Origin: Hydrogenispora ethanolica | GTDB lineage: Bacteria; Bacillota; UBA4882; UBA8346 | Assembly: GCF_004340685.1 (NCBI RefSeq) | Contig: NZ_SLUN01000053.1 | Location: forward strand, 1-32,514 | Reading direction: 5' to 3' | Length of the DNA: 32,514 nt | In this document: in pieces, positions 32,066 to 32,514 of the stretch | How the letters are laid out: every line of letters begins with the position of its first letter | Numbering within the stretch: the stretch's first letter is position 1 | The notes under the pieces: model-generated | Told to the model about the DNA's origin: nothing | Seen by the model: only the letters and a program-made list of their open reading frames with translations | Database searches by the model: none | Made by a program: the position numbers and the translations under genes

Positions 32066-32514
32066 ATGGCTAAAGTTGCAAAGGTATTAAAAAAGCGCAA
32101 AAACGACCTGTCCATTGAAAAGTTCACAGAATATTTCCCAGATGAGCAAGCTTGCCAAGACTACTTGTTTCGGCTTAAATGGCCCAATGGCTTTTACTGC
32201 CCCGAATGCGGTAATCGCACTGCTTCAATCACTAAAAGAGGCAAGTTTCAGTGTAAACAGTGTAAACATCAAACCACCATTACGGCCGGAACCCTCTTTC
32301 ATAAATCGCATCTTAGGCTCAAACTCTGGTTCTGGGCCATATATCTTTTTTGCCGTGATAAACGAGGTTGTTCTGCCGTTGCCATCAAGAATGCCTTAAA
32401 CATTTCTTACCCTACCGCCTGGTTAATGCTTCAAAAAATCCGTTCGGCAATGATTGCTCGTGAAAATGAATATATTTTAAACGGCATTGTACTGGTCGAC
32501 GAATTTTTTTGGGG
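32066..32514 (+). CDS. IS1595-family transposase, N-terminal 149 codons (cut by window edge)
   Basis: The frame starts with ATG 32066 after GGGAGGGA and stays open to the window end. A zinc-ribbon (CPECGN, then CKQCKHQ about 20 residues later) is followed by TTITAGTLFHKSHL, WFWAIYLF and ISYPTAWLMLQKIR, the usual IS1595 order. It ends at LVDEFFWG, whose Asp is expected to be the first catalytic residue of the DDE domain. The catalytic remainder is outside the window. The gene is preceded by a terminal inverted repeat and two LexA-type boxes. Confidence 0.9.
   Translation, partial: MAKVAKVLKKRKNDLSIEKFTEYFPDEQACQDYLFRLKWPNGFYCPECGNRTASITKRGKFQCKQCKHQTTITAGTLFHKSHLRLKLWFWAIYLFCRDKRGCSAVAIKNALNISYPTAWLMLQKIRSAMIARENEYILNGIVLVDEFFW

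Noticed and set aside
1-32514. Composite transposon carrying the whole 32 kb
   Set aside because: The content is core chromosomal genes in conserved order; two flanking elements alone do not show that the interval moves.

Overview
The window looks like a piece of a Bacillota (Firmicutes) chromosome with GC in the mid-50s. The evidence is the rimP-nusA-ylxR-rplGA-infB-rbfA-nrnA-truB-ribF cluster in Firmicute order, a TRAP (mtrB) gene, Gram-positive type LexA boxes, near-consensus sigma-A promoters, strong purine-rich ribosome binding sites and frequent TTG/GTG starts. It is not a close Bacillus relative, because trpG sits inside the trp operon and mtrB directly precedes it. A deep-branching clostridial or limnochordial lineage would fit, but I cannot name the species.

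Layout. 1-84: C-terminal end of an IS1595-type transposase, followed by a 21-bp-period repeat array. 456-1364: AEC-family transporter. 1425-2480: complete IS982-type element with a 7-bp target duplication. 2583-7675: dnaE, a malic enzyme and a small TrkA_C membrane protein. 7680-15572: a tryptophan regulon, consisting of a consensus promoter, mtrB (TRAP), a leader with phased GAG/TAG triplets, antiterminator and terminator, then a DAHP synthase-TrpE fusion and trpG, D, C, F, B and A. 15573-16051: non-coding, with a second and unrelated 21-bp-period array. 16052-19786: a membrane protein, a TPR protein, a 52-residue membrane peptide and an IclR regulator. 19836-28678: the transcription/translation operon from rimP to ribF. 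29058-31700: pyruvate phosphate dikinase with a strong terminator. 31847-32514: another 21-bp array, an IS1595-type terminal repeat, a promoter overlapped by two LexA-type boxes, and the first 149 codons of an IS1595-type transposase.

The main result is the tryptophan region. The 174-nt mtrB-aroF/trpE gap has at least nine (G/U)AG triplets in 5-nt phase, which end inside an antiterminator arm that competes with an intrinsic terminator. This is the TRAP attenuation design of Bacillus trp leaders. More GAG triplets in the same phase cover the ribosome binding site and start codon of the first gene, and a similar run covers the start of trpD. The first enzyme joins the entry step of the shikimate pathway (DAHP synthase, with no visible regulatory domain of its own) to anthranilate synthase, which keeps its tryptophan-sensing LLES motif. 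Tryptophan could therefore act on the whole route through TRAP at the RNA level and through the TrpE site at the enzyme level.

Other notable points are an AUA start codon for infB, an SOS-type operator pair on a transposase, DnaA-box-like repeats next to IS ends, and a terminator-like hairpin in the rimP-nusA leader. I saw no tRNA, rRNA or CRISPR array.
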